Shown one piece after another: positions 25,821 through 33,848 of a DNA stretch of 64,000 bases. The DNA is from Clostridiales bacterium (GTDB taxonomy: Bacteria; Bacillota; Clostridia; Christensenellales; Aristaeellaceae), in NCBI GenBank assembly GCA_022787165.1, contig JALFVL010000025.1, forward strand, positions 57,810 to 121,809, given 5' to 3'. Positions within the stretch are counted from its first letter, which is position 1, and the number at the start of each line of letters is the position of its first letter. The notes beneath the pieces were generated by a model. That model was not told where the DNA came from, did no database searches, and saw only the letters and a list, made by a program, of their open reading frames with translations. Made by a program: the position numbers and the translations under genes.

Positions 25821-26434
25821 TTGCGATCATCGATTATGGCGTGGGCAACCTGTTTTCGCTGCAAAGCTCGCTGCGGATGATCGGCGAGGACGCGGTTGTC
25901 ACGGCCGATCCGGAGACGATCCGGCGGGCCGAAAGGCTGATTCTGCCGGGCGTCGGCGCGTTCGGCGATGCGCGCGAAAAGCTTTCGCGCACGGGGCTGG
26001 ATGCGCTCGTCTGCGAGCAGGCCGGCAGGGGTAAGCCGCTGATGGGCATCTGCCTGGGCATGCAGATGCTCTTTGAGCGCAGCTTTGAATTTGGTGAGCA
26101 CGCGGGCCTGGGGCTCATCCCGGGCGACGTTGTCGACATGACGCCGCTCATCGGCCCGGGGCTCAAGGTGCCCCACATCGGCTGGAACGCGCTTCAGATC
26201 AAAACGCCCGCCCACCCGCTGCTTGCCGGTGTGCGCGAGGGGGACTGCGTCTACTTTGTGCATAGCTTCTGCGCGACCCGGTGCGATGCGAGCGTCATCG
26301 CGACGGCGGAATATGGCGCGCCGCTGACGGCGGCCGTCGCCTGCGGCAATGTAATCGGCTGTCAGTTCCATCCGGAGAAGAGCGGCGCGGTGGGGCTTGA
26401 CATTCTGCGGGCGTTCTGCGCCATCGGGGGGTGA
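25817..26434 (+). CDS. hisH: Imidazole glycerol phosphate synthase glutaminase subunit
   Basis: The 205-residue class I glutamine amidotransferase supplies ammonia to HisF. The triad is visible: Cys in [14 protein letters not shown], and His and Glu in [10 protein letters not shown]. The N-terminus [16 protein letters not shown] is typical. The start is the ATG overlapping the hisB stop. hisA follows after 4 nt. Confidence 0.97.
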   Translation: MIAIIDYGVGNLFSLQSSLRMIGEDAVVTADPETIRRAERLILPGVGAFGDAREKLSRTGLDALVCEQAGRGKPLMGICLGMQMLFERSFEFGEHAGLGLIPGDVVDMTPLIGPGLKVPHIGWNALQIKTPAHPLLAGVREGDCVYFVHSFCATRCDASVIATAEYGAPLTAAVACGNVIGCQFHPEKSGAVGLDILRAFCAIGG

Positions 26435-26438
26435 GACG

Positions 26439-27152
26439 ATGGAGATTCTTCCGGCAATCGATCTGGTCGGCGGCAAGGCTGTTCGGCTCTTTCAGGGCGA
26501 TTACGCGCAGATGACCGTCTATTCGGACGATCCGCTCTCCGTGGCGAAGGACTTTGAGGCCTGCGGCGCGTCGAGCATTCACCTCGTCGACCTCGAGGGC
26601 GCCAAAGACGGCGGTACGCCGAACATCGGCGTCATCCGAAGGATCGCGCAGGAGACCGCCCTGCGCGTCGAGGTTGGCGGCGGTATCCGCAGCGACGAGG
26701 TCGTTGAGCGCATGCTGGGTGCCGGCGTGGCGCGCGCGATCCTCGGCACGGCGGCCGTGACCGATCCCGATTTTCTTGCGCGGATGGTCGCCTCGCACGG
26801 CGGGAGGATCGCTGTGAGCGCGGACATCCGCGACGGCATGGTCGCCATCCGCGGCTGGACGCAGCGCAGCGAGCTGACCTGCGACGGGCTGATGCGGAGG
26901 CTTCAGCAGACCGGCGTGCAGACCGTCATCTGCACGGATATCAGTCGCGACGGCGCGATGCGCGGGACGAACCACGCGCTCTACCGGCAGCTGACATCGG
27001 CGTATCCGATGCGCTTTATCGCCTCGGGCGGCGTCTCCTCGCTGGAGGATGTGACCGCGCTGCGTGAGGCGGGTCTCTGGGGCGCGATCATCGGCAAGGC
27101 ATACTACACGGGCGCAATCGACCTGCGCCGGGCAATCGAGGTGGCGACATGA
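26439..27152 (+). CDS. hisA: ProFAR isomerase
   Basis: A 237-residue TIM barrel that isomerises the ProFAR intermediate. It begins MEILPAIDLVGGKAVRLFQG with the catalytic Asp, and has VEVGGGIRSDE, GTAAVTDP, a second catalytic Asp in CTDISRDGAMRGTN, and SGGVSSLEDV phosphate-binding loops. GGGGGG upstream serves as ribosome binding site. It ends in an ATGA overlap with hisF. Confidence 0.96.
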   Translation: MEILPAIDLVGGKAVRLFQGDYAQMTVYSDDPLSVAKDFEACGASSIHLVDLEGAKDGGTPNIGVIRRIAQETALRVEVGGGIRSDEVVERMLGAGVARAILGTAAVTDPDFLARMVASHGGRIAVSADIRDGMVAIRGWTQRSELTCDGLMRRLQQTGVQTVICTDISRDGAMRGTNHALYRQLTSAYPMRFIASGGVSSLEDVTALREAGLWGAIIGKAYYTGAIDLRRAIEVAT

Positions 27153-27910
27153 TTACAAAGCGCATCATTCCCTGCCTGGACGTCAGGAACGGGCGGGTGG
27201 TCAAGGGCGTCAATTTTGAGGGGCTTTCGGACGTGGCCCGGCCGGTCGATCTGGCAAAGCGCTATTCCGATTCCGGCGCGGACGAGCTCGTGTTTTACGA
27301 CATCACGGCCTCTGCGGAGGGGCGCGCGCTCTTTACGGACGCGCTGCGCGAGGTCGCCTCGCAGATCTTCATCCCGCTGACCGTCGGCGGCGGCATCCGC
27401 ACGCTCGCGGATTTTGAGCGCGTGCTCGCCTGCGGCGCGGACAAGGTCAGCGTCAATTCCGGCGCGATCGCGCATCCGGAGATCATCGGCGAGGCGGCGC
27501 GGCGCTATGGCAGCCAATGCGTCGTGCTCTCGGTCGACGCCAAGCGCGTGGACGGCCGTTACCATGTCTTCGCGCGCGGCGGCCGCGAGGACACGGGCAT
27601 GGACGCGCTTTTATGGATTCGCCGGGGCATCGACAGCGGCGCGGGCGAGATCGTGCTCAACTCGATCGATACGGACGGCGTGAAGCGCGGGTTTGATTTG
27701 GAGATGCTCGCCGCCGTGTGCGATTTTGCGCAGGTGCCGGTCATCGCCTCCGGCGGCGCGGGCTGCATCGGGGATTTTGTGGAGCTGTTTCGTGCCGTGC
27801 CCAAGGTGGACGCGGGGCTGGCGGCCTCGATCTTCCACTTCGGCGAGGTGGAGATTCCGGTGCTCAAGGCGGCGCTCGCCCAGGAGGGCATCAATGTGAG
27901 GAGGATATGA
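27149..27910 (+). CDS. hisF: Imidazole glycerol phosphate synthase cyclase subunit
   Basis: The 253-residue TIM barrel partner of HisH produces imidazole glycerol phosphate and AICAR. Catalytic Asp residues lie in [17 protein letters not shown] and [20 protein letters not shown] sequence (here [15 protein letters not shown]). Phosphate loops are [12 protein letters not shown] and [12 protein letters not shown]. Standard length, ATGA overlap at both ends. Confidence 0.97.
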   Translation: MITKRIIPCLDVRNGRVVKGVNFEGLSDVARPVDLAKRYSDSGADELVFYDITASAEGRALFTDALREVASQIFIPLTVGGGIRTLADFERVLACGADKVSVNSGAIAHPEIIGEAARRYGSQCVVLSVDAKRVDGRYHVFARGGREDTGMDALLWIRRGIDSGAGEIVLNSIDTDGVKRGFDLEMLAAVCDFAQVPVIASGGAGCIGDFVELFRAVPKVDAGLAASIFHFGEVEIPVLKAALAQEGINVRRI

Positions 27911-27912
27911 CC

Positions 27913-28563
27913 ATGATCGACGTGGATTCGCTCAAATTTGACGAGCGGGGCCTGATCCCCGCGATCGTCGTGGATACGCAGACAAAGCGCGTGCTGACGC
28001 TCGCCTACATGAACCGGGAGAGCCTTGCGATCTCGATGGAGAAGGGGCTGACCTGCTTTTATTCCCGCTCCAGGCAGACGCTCTGGCTCAAGGGAGAGAC
28101 GAGCGGCAACTATCAGCACATCGTCTCCATCACGGCGGACTGCGACCGGGACGCGCTTGTCGTAGAGGTGCGCAAGGACGGCCCGGCCTGTCATCTGGGG
28201 ACGGATTCCTGCTTCGAGTATCCGGTCTATGAGGGCGAGGAGCCGCCGGCGTTTTCCTATGAAGGGCTGATGGAGATGCTCGAGGGCCGCAAGACGAATC
28301 CGAAGGAGGGCTCCTACACGACCTATCTCTTTGAAAAGGGCATCGATAAGATGCTCAAGAAGGTCGGCGAGGAGACGACGGAGGTCATCATCGCGGCGAA
28401 GGACGGCGACAAGCCCAACACGATCTATGAAATCGGCGATCTGATGTACCATGTCATGGTGCTGATGCTCGAGATGGGCATCAGCCTGGAGGACATCAAA
28501 AAGGAAATGGCCTCGCGCCATGTGATCGACCGCAAGGTCAAGCAGGAGAAGATGGTCAAGTGA
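27913..28563 (+). CDS. hisIE: Bifunctional PR-AMP cyclohydrolase / PR-ATP pyrophosphohydrolase
   Basis: A 216-residue fusion. The HisI half (1-about 110) has [29 protein letters not shown] and the zinc residues in [10 protein letters not shown] and CHLGTDSCF. The HisE half (about 120-216) has [20 protein letters not shown] followed by [13 protein letters not shown]. It catalyses steps 2 and 3. The ATG at 27913 is chosen because GAGGAGG ends 7 nt before it, while the ATG at 27907 would be too close. Confidence 0.95.
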   Translation: MIDVDSLKFDERGLIPAIVVDTQTKRVLTLAYMNRESLAISMEKGLTCFYSRSRQTLWLKGETSGNYQHIVSITADCDRDALVVEVRKDGPACHLGTDSCFEYPVYEGEEPPAFSYEGLMEMLEGRKTNPKEGSYTTYLFEKGIDKMLKKVGEETTEVIIAAKDGDKPNTIYEIGDLMYHVMVLMLEMGISLEDIKKEMASRHVIDRKVKQEKMVK

Positions 28564-29369
28564 TCCGGCAGAATCTGCACACGCACACGACCTGGGACGA
28601 CGGAAGGAATACGGCGCGCGAGATGATTGAGGCCGCGATGGCCGCGGGGATGACCTCCGTGGGCATCAGCGTACACAGCCCGATTCCCTTTGACAGCAGC
28701 TGGTCGATTCCCGTGGACGCGCTGAGCGCGTACAGGGAGGAGATCCGCGCGCTGGCGCAGGCATACGCCGGGCGCATCCGCTTGTACTGCGGTATCGAAT
28801 GGGACGTCGTCTCGGAAATCGACCTGACGCCCTACGATTACGTGATCGGCTCGGCGCATTATCTGCCCGTTGCGGGCCTGCCGACGGTCGACGAGAGCGC
28901 GGAGCGGACGGCGCGGTTTCTCGCTGAGGCCTTTGACGGCGATGCGGACGCGGCGGCAGCGCTGTATTTCGCGCAGCTGCTGCGCGTGGCCAGGGAGCCG
29001 GAGGCCGATATCGTCGGCCACTTCGATCTGCTGACGAAGTTTGACGAGCAGCGTCATTTCTTTCGCCCCGAAAGCGCCGTCTACCGCCGCTGCGCGCGGG
29101 AGGCGATGGAGGCGCTCGTCGCCGCCGGAAAGATCTTTGAGGTCAACACCGGCGCGATCAGCCGCGGATACAGGACGTCGCCGTATCCCTCACGCGAGCT
29201 GCTCACGCAGCTGCACAGGATGGGCGGACGCGTGACCCTCAGCGCCGATGCGCACAGCGCGGGCGCGATCGCCTGCGCGTTTGACCAGGCGGAGGCGCTT
29301 GTGCGCGCCTGCGGCTTTGAAGAAATTTATGAATTGCAGGATGGCGGATTTGTTCCGGTGAAGCTATAG
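28560..29369 (+). CDS. hisK: Histidinol-phosphatase, PHP family
   Basis: The 269-residue metal-dependent phosphatase has the PHP motif HTHTTWDDG near the N-terminus, further metal ligands in [24 protein letters not shown] and [11 protein letters not shown], and the C-terminal [11 protein letters not shown]. This is the HisJ/HisK type that removes phosphate from histidinol phosphate, completing the operon. The GTG at 28560 overlaps the hisIE stop. A strong terminator follows 11 nt after the stop codon. Confidence 0.93.
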   Translation: MIRQNLHTHTTWDDGRNTAREMIEAAMAAGMTSVGISVHSPIPFDSSWSIPVDALSAYREEIRALAQAYAGRIRLYCGIEWDVVSEIDLTPYDYVIGSAHYLPVAGLPTVDESAERTARFLAEAFDGDADAAAALYFAQLLRVAREPEADIVGHFDLLTKFDEQRHFFRPESAVYRRCAREAMEALVAAGKIFEVNTGAISRGYRTSPYPSRELLTQLHRMGGRVTLSADAHSAGAIACAFDQAEALVRACGFEEIYELQDGGFVPVKL

Positions 29370-29380
29370 GGACAGATAGA

Positions 29381-29434
29381 AAAGCGGCGCGCTCCGTTCC
29401 CGCTTGGGAGCAAAGCGCGCTGCTTTGTTTTTTT
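29381..29434. terminator. Bidirectional terminator between his operon and dlt-like cluster
   Basis: AAAGCGGCGCGCT (29381-29393) pairs with AGCGCGCTGCTTT (29413-29425) with one wobble, followed by GTTTTTTT. The A-rich left flank supplies T residues for the minus strand. Confidence 0.9.
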
Positions 29435-29438
29435 CGGT

Positions 29439-29669
29439 TTATTCGTCGGCAAGCCGCTCGACCATCGCGACCATCGCGTCGACGCTGTTGAAGTTGTCGG
29501 GGATGATCTCCGTCGCGGGGATGGAGATGTCGAATTCGTCGTTCAGCGCGCCGATGAGCTGAATGATGTCGAGGGAGGAGAGCAGGCCGTCGTCAATCAG
29601 GGTGTCGCAGGTGTCAAAGTCCACGTCCTCGACGAGGTCGCTCAGGATATCCAGAATGGTGTCGCGCAT
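29439..29669 (-). CDS. Acyl/aminoacyl carrier protein
   Basis: The 76-residue acidic helical protein has the phosphopantetheine attachment Ser in DGLLSSLDIIQLIGAL and resembles DltC and small ACPs. It is the last gene of a cluster with an adenylation enzyme, a PLP decarboxylase, a DltD-like protein and an MBOAT acyltransferase. Its likely job is to carry an activated amino acid as a thioester. As the attachment residue lies in LLSSLD rather than the classical DSL, it is nearer to DltC-like than fatty acid ACPs. The cargo is unknown. Confidence 0.85.
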   Translation of the reverse strand: MRDTILDILSDLVEDVDFDTCDTLIDDGLLSSLDIIQLIGALNDEFDISIPATEIIPDNFNSVDAMVAMVERLADE

Positions 29670-29720
29670 AAGTCATATCTCCTTTGCTTGATTTGCTGGT
29701 CGTTATGCCGCGTGGGCGGC

Positions 29721-30899
29721 TCACAGGTTGCCCTGGTTGAGCTTGCAGGAGGGGATCGTGTCGCGCACGAGGCGGTCGCCGCTCTCGCCGTGCAGGACGA
29801 TGCGGGGCATATCCCGGCTCAAAAAGAGCGCGGGCCCCTCGGTCACGGAATACGCGCCGATGCGCTCAAAGGCGAGCACGTCGCCCGGCGTCAGCCCTTC
29901 AAACGGCGCCTTGCGCACGAGCACATCCGCCGTCGTGCAGAGGCTGCCGCAGAGCGCCCAGTCTTGCAGCTCACCGTCCGCGTGATCGGGGCCGGGGATG
30001 TGCGCGATGTGCGGCAGGCGCATGCCCATGTTTCCGCCAAGGTAGTTGACGTGGTGGATGCCGCCGTCGACGATCGCGTAGCCGTATCCGCAGTTGACCT
30101 TCGTATCGACCACCGTGGTGAGATAGGCGCCGCATTCGGAGGCGAAGAAGCGCCCCATCTCGACCGTCAGCTCTGTCTGCTCCGCGATGCGCGCAAGGTC
30201 GGGCGCGAGCTCGCGCAGGGGCGCGAGGGTGTCGCTGTCGTCCTCATGCGTGAAATACGGATAATAGAGGCCCGGGCCATACTCGAGCTGGCGGGTTGCA
30301 AAGCCGTATTCCGCGCGCAGGCTCTCCATCAGCGCCGAGAGCATCGCAAGCTCCTTGCGCTGGCCGTCGAGCTTCTTGCGCTGTGTGCCGGCGAAAAAGT
30401 GGATGCCCTCAATATCAAGGCCGCAGAGGCCGCTGCGGTTTTGGATGACGCTGCGCAGGTCGTGCTCGTCCATGCCGAACTGGGAGCCTGCCGTCAGCCG
30501 CAGAAGCACGGGCAGCACGAGACCATGCGCCCGGGCGGCCTCGTCAAGCAGGCGCACATGCAGCAGGGATTCCGCCGTGAAGCGGCGGACGCCCGCGCAA
30601 AGGGCATGCTCGATGTCCGCGGCGGTCTTGTTGACGCCGGAGAAGAGGATCGTCTCCGGTGCGACGTGCAGATCCTCGCAGATCGTCAGCTCGCCGGGGC
30701 TGCAAACCTCGAGCAGGTCGACCAGCGGCTGCATCGCGGGGATCAGAAAGGGATTGGCCTTGATCGAGTAGCAGAGGCGGATGCGCGGGTCGACGATCGT
30801 GCGCGCGGCGCGCATCCGCTCCGCCAGCGCGATTTCGTCAAAGACGAAGGCCGGCGTGCCGAAGCGATGTGCGACGGCGGAGAGCTGCTGCTTATCCAT
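29721..30899 (-). CDS. Fold-III PLP-dependent decarboxylase, probable aminoacyl-carrier decarboxylase
   Basis: A 392-residue protein of the diaminopimelate/ornithine decarboxylase family. The PLP lysine is in CYSIKANPFLIPAM. Other family motifs are LEVCSPGEL, IEGIHFFAGTQ, EYGPGLYYPYF, VEMGRFFASECGAYL, LCGSLCTTADVL (active-site Cys and Asp of the partner subunit) and GAYSVTEG. The ATG at 30899 follows AAGGAGG and overlaps the stop of the adenylation gene by 8 nt. Because it sits between an adenylation enzyme and a carrier protein, it probably decarboxylates an amino acid bound to that carrier, as BtrK does in butirosin synthesis. It is unlikely to be LysA, given this context. Confidence 0.85.
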   Translation of the reverse strand: MDKQQLSAVAHRFGTPAFVFDEIALAERMRAARTIVDPRIRLCYSIKANPFLIPAMQPLVDLLEVCSPGELTICEDLHVAPETILFSGVNKTAADIEHALCAGVRRFTAESLLHVRLLDEAARAHGLVLPVLLRLTAGSQFGMDEHDLRSVIQNRSGLCGLDIEGIHFFAGTQRKKLDGQRKELAMLSALMESLRAEYGFATRQLEYGPGLYYPYFTHEDDSDTLAPLRELAPDLARIAEQTELTVEMGRFFASECGAYLTTVVDTKVNCGYGYAIVDGGIHHVNYLGGNMGMRLPHIAHIPGPDHADGELQDWALCGSLCTTADVLVRKAPFEGLTPGDVLAFERIGAYSVTEGPALFLSRDMPRIVLHGESGDRLVRDTIPSCKLNQGNL

Positions 30900-32421
30900 G
30901 ACGGGCCTCCTTTTTGGCCTGATACAGTTCAAGAAGCGCGTTGCGGTCGATTTTGCCGTTCTTGCTGAGCGGCATCTGATCGACCTGCATGAACAGGTTC
31001 GGGATCATGTAGGCCGGCAGCGTCTGGCGAAGGCCCTCGGTGATGGCGCGCTTGTCCGCCTCGCCGCAGGTGAAGGCGAGAATCTTGCCCTTCTCGTGCA
31101 GGTAGACGCAGCAGGCGCGGCTGACGCCCGGGAGCGCGCTGATCGCCGTCTCGATCTCGCCCAGCTCGATACGGTGGCCCATGTGCTTGATCTGGAAGTC
31201 CTTGCGGGAGACATAGACCATTTCGCCCGTCTCGCTCAGGCGGACGAGGTCGCCCGTGCGGTAGATCAGGTCGAGATAGTCGCTGTGCAGCGGGTTCTGC
31301 GTGAAGGCGGCTGCCGTGCGCGCGGGGTCCTTGTAGTAGCCCATGGCGACGGCTGTGCCTGCGACGCAGAGCTCGCCGGTCTCGCCGGGCTGGGCCTCGC
31401 GCCCTTCTTCTGTGAGCAGCAGGACGCGCTCATTGGGGAAGGGGACGCCCAGCGGCAGCGTCTCGCCGGGGGCAAACTCGCGATCGACGATGTAATAGGT
31501 GCAGTTGCAGGTGATCTCCGTCGGGCCGTAGAGGTTGACGTAGGTGACATCCGGCAGCAGCGCGCGCAGCTTGTTGAGATGCTTGATGGGCATGACCTCG
31601 CCGGAAAAGAGAATGGCGCGCAGTGTGTCAGGTGTTCTGTATTCGAGCGCGTTCATCGTCGTCAGGAAGCAGAGCGCGCTGACGGCCCAGACGAGCACCG
31701 TCGCCCGCTGGTCACAGAGGAAATCCATCAGCTTGACGGGGTTGGTGAAATATGCCGTCGGCACGATGGCGACCGTCGCGCCGGTCATCAGGCCGCTGTA
31801 AATGTCCTTGACGGAGACGTCGAAGTCAAACGGCGCCTGATTGGCGAGCACGTCGCGCTCCGTGATGGCGAAGATTTCCGTGAAGCAGCGGATGAAGTCG
31901 AGCACGCTCCTGTGGCCGACGACGACGCCCTTGGGCGTGCCGGTCGAGCCGGAGGTGAAGTTGACATAGAGCGGGTCGACGTCCAGCATCTGCGCGCGGA
32001 CGCGGGCCAATGCCGCCTCGTCGATGGGCGCGGCGAGCAGATCCTCCAGCAGCAGAATATCGCAGGGAACCTCCATCGCGCGCAGCTGCGCCTCATGGGC
32101 GCGGTCAGTCACGACGACGGGTGCGCCGAGCGTCTCAAGGATGGCGAGGATGCGCGCGGCGGGGTGGCGCAGGTTGAGCTGGGCATAGGCGCAGCCCGCA
32201 TAGACAGCGCCCAGGAAGCCCGCGACGGTCTGGACGGATTTGTCCATGTAGAAGCCGACCACCGTTCGCGGGGCGACATGCGCCGTCAGCGCGCTGCCGG
32301 CTGCACGGGAAAGGCCGGTGAGCTGCGCGAAGGTGACGGAGGATTCGGCGTCGACAAAGGCCGTCTTTTCCGGGAGACGGGCGGCGGTCGCCTCGAGGGC
32401 ATCGAGAATCAGCGTGTGCAT
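30892..32421 (-). CDS. AMP-forming adenylation enzyme (DltA/NRPS A-domain-like)
   Basis: The 509-residue stand-alone adenylation protein has core motifs LYVNFTSGSTGTPKGVVVGH (A3), NLYGPTEITCNCTYY (A5), GELCVAGTAVAMGYY (A6), YRTGDLVRL (A7), SRKDFQIKHMGHRIELGEIE (A8) and LPLSKNGKIDRNAL-type MPLSKNGKIDRNALLEL (A10) with the catalytic Lys. It is closest in layout to DltA, which loads an amino acid on DltC. The start at 32421 fits AGGAG better than an ATG 6 nt upstream. The amino acid is unknown; the downstream decarboxylase argues against plain D-Ala. Confidence 0.9.
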   Translation of the reverse strand: MHTLILDALEATAARLPEKTAFVDAESSVTFAQLTGLSRAAGSALTAHVAPRTVVGFYMDKSVQTVAGFLGAVYAGCAYAQLNLRHPAARILAILETLGAPVVVTDRAHEAQLRAMEVPCDILLLEDLLAAPIDEAALARVRAQMLDVDPLYVNFTSGSTGTPKGVVVGHRSVLDFIRCFTEIFAITERDVLANQAPFDFDVSVKDIYSGLMTGATVAIVPTAYFTNPVKLMDFLCDQRATVLVWAVSALCFLTTMNALEYRTPDTLRAILFSGEVMPIKHLNKLRALLPDVTYVNLYGPTEITCNCTYYIVDREFAPGETLPLGVPFPNERVLLLTEEGREAQPGETGELCVAGTAVAMGYYKDPARTAAAFTQNPLHSDYLDLIYRTGDLVRLSETGEMVYVSRKDFQIKHMGHRIELGEIETAISALPGVSRACCVYLHEKGKILAFTCGEADKRAITEGLRQTLPAYMIPNLFMQVDQMPLSKNGKIDRNALLELYQAKKEARHG

Positions 32422-32475
32422 AAGCATGCTCTCCTATGGAGGTCAGGCGAGGAAGCCTGCCGGATCATCGACTTG

Positions 32476-32504
32476 ATTATAGCGTATTTGATGTCTGCGT
32501 TCAA
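32476..32504 (-). promoter_or_regulatory. Internal promoter for adenylation-decarboxylase-carrier genes
   Basis: On the minus strand TTGAAC (32504-32499) and a perfect TATAAT (32481-32476) are 17 bp apart, located between the DltD-like and adenylation genes. A short hairpin CAGGC/GCCTG lies at 32446-32461 in the leader. Confidence 0.75.
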
Positions 32505-33832
32505 GGGAGAGTGTATTCTTCGTCGCCGGGATCAAAGAAGACGGCATCCGCTCTGCCCTGCACGCGGGCATAGACGCGCGGCGTGCCGCCCGAGAGCAGC
32601 GAAGCGTCGCAGGCGAAGGCGGGCTCCGCGTCGTAATCGCGCAGGAGCGTCTCACTGCCGTCCTCGCCGCGCAGGGTGAAGCGGTACTCCGGCGTGACCA
32701 GGGAGCCGCGGTTGCAGTCCGCGCGCAGCGTAACGCTGCCCTCGCCGTCCTCCCGCGTCATCCAGACATTGGTGATGAAGCCGATGGAGGCGAGGTATTC
32801 CGAGCTGTCACGGTAGAAGAGGCCGCTGACGTCCTCGCCCGCGCGCAGGGCGTTGAAGAGGCGCGCAAAGGCGGCGCTGAGCAGGTCTGCGCCCTCGCCG
32901 ACCATGTGGTAGAGGTCAAAGTAGTATTCGTCGAGGTTGGGCAGCAGCTCCGGCCTGGCGAGCACCAGGTTGAAGCAGGGCACGCCGATCTCCTCGAAGA
33001 AGGCCTGCGCGTCGTCCAGATACGCCAGATACGACGGCTCCGCGAGCGCGTGCGCCGTCATGCCGGGGGCCAGAACGACGAGCAGCTTGCTGCCGTGAGA
33101 CTCGACGAGCGCCTTGTACTCGAGCAGCCTTTCCTTGGTATAGTCGTAGACCCTGTATTCGTAGTCGCTCTCCTCGCGGATGACCGTCTTGACGAGCTTG
33201 TCCATGGCGCGTTCATCCGACTCGCGGCGGACGAAGCCATCCGCATAGGCGTATTGTCCGTCCGATTCGGCGATCAGCTGCGCAAGGCAGCCCTCGGGAT
33301 CTGTGCGCAGCCGGACAGCCTTCCTGACGTCCTCAAGGGAGGAGAAACCGAAGGTGTTGAACAGCAGCAGCCGGCCGAGCCTGTCGCCATCCGTCTCCAT
33401 GATATCAAGGAAATAGCGCGCGCGGTTCAGCGGGCTGGTCAGATGGGGCATGAGCTTGAGCTGAGATTGCGGGTCGGTCCGGATCCAGTTGAAGGAGTAC
33501 GACTCCAGAACGAGCACGACCCATTCGGGGCTGTTTGTCTCATAGAGCTGGCGGGTGAGCGCCAGGTCATCGGGAAGATAGGCGTTGGTGACCGTCACAT
33601 CAAACGCGGTCAGCCCGGTTGCCTCGCTGATGAGCGGCGCGTTGAAATGATGCTGGACGATGGAGGAGCCGACGAGGGCCAGCTCGATGTCATCGCGGGA
33701 ACGGAGCTCCCGCATGGTGACGGTGGCAAAGGTGTCCAGCTGCACGAGAAAGGTGTTGCCCAGCGGGATGAGCAGCGCGGCGAGCAGCAGGAACACCGCC
33801 AGGCGGATGAGCTTGGGGAAGAGGGTTTTCAA
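32501..33832 (-). CDS. DltD-like SGNH-fold membrane-anchored protein
   Basis: The 443-residue protein has one N-terminal membrane helix (about 8-30) and an extracytoplasmic SGNH-hydrolase-like domain. LALVGSSIVQHHF (about 51-63) supplies the nucleophile region, and EYYFDLYHMVGEG the Asp-x-x-His pair. This is the arrangement of DltD and related proteins that cooperate with MBOAT acyltransferases in modifying surface polymers. A C-terminal beta-rich domain of about 90 residues is additional. It follows the MBOAT gene by 16 nt. Confidence 0.8.
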   Translation of the reverse strand: MKTLFPKLIRLAVFLLLAALLIPLGNTFLVQLDTFATVTMRELRSRDDIELALVGSSIVQHHFNAPLISEATGLTAFDVTVTNAYLPDDLALTRQLYETNSPEWVVLVLESYSFNWIRTDPQSQLKLMPHLTSPLNRARYFLDIMETDGDRLGRLLLFNTFGFSSLEDVRKAVRLRTDPEGCLAQLIAESDGQYAYADGFVRRESDERAMDKLVKTVIREESDYEYRVYDYTKERLLEYKALVESHGSKLLVVLAPGMTAHALAEPSYLAYLDDAQAFFEEIGVPCFNLVLARPELLPNLDEYYFDLYHMVGEGADLLSAAFARLFNALRAGEDVSGLFYRDSSEYLASIGFITNVWMTREDGEGSVTLRADCNRGSLVTPEYRFTLRGEDGSETLLRDYDAEPAFACDASLLSGGTPRVYARVQGRADAVFFDPGDEEYTLP

Positions 33833-33848
33833 GAAAAGGCCTCCTTGA

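Noticed and set aside
29721..30899. Diaminopimelate decarboxylase (lysA)
   Set aside because: The fold and active site fit the family, but its place between an adenylation enzyme and a carrier protein, with overlapping ends, argues for a carrier-linked substrate.
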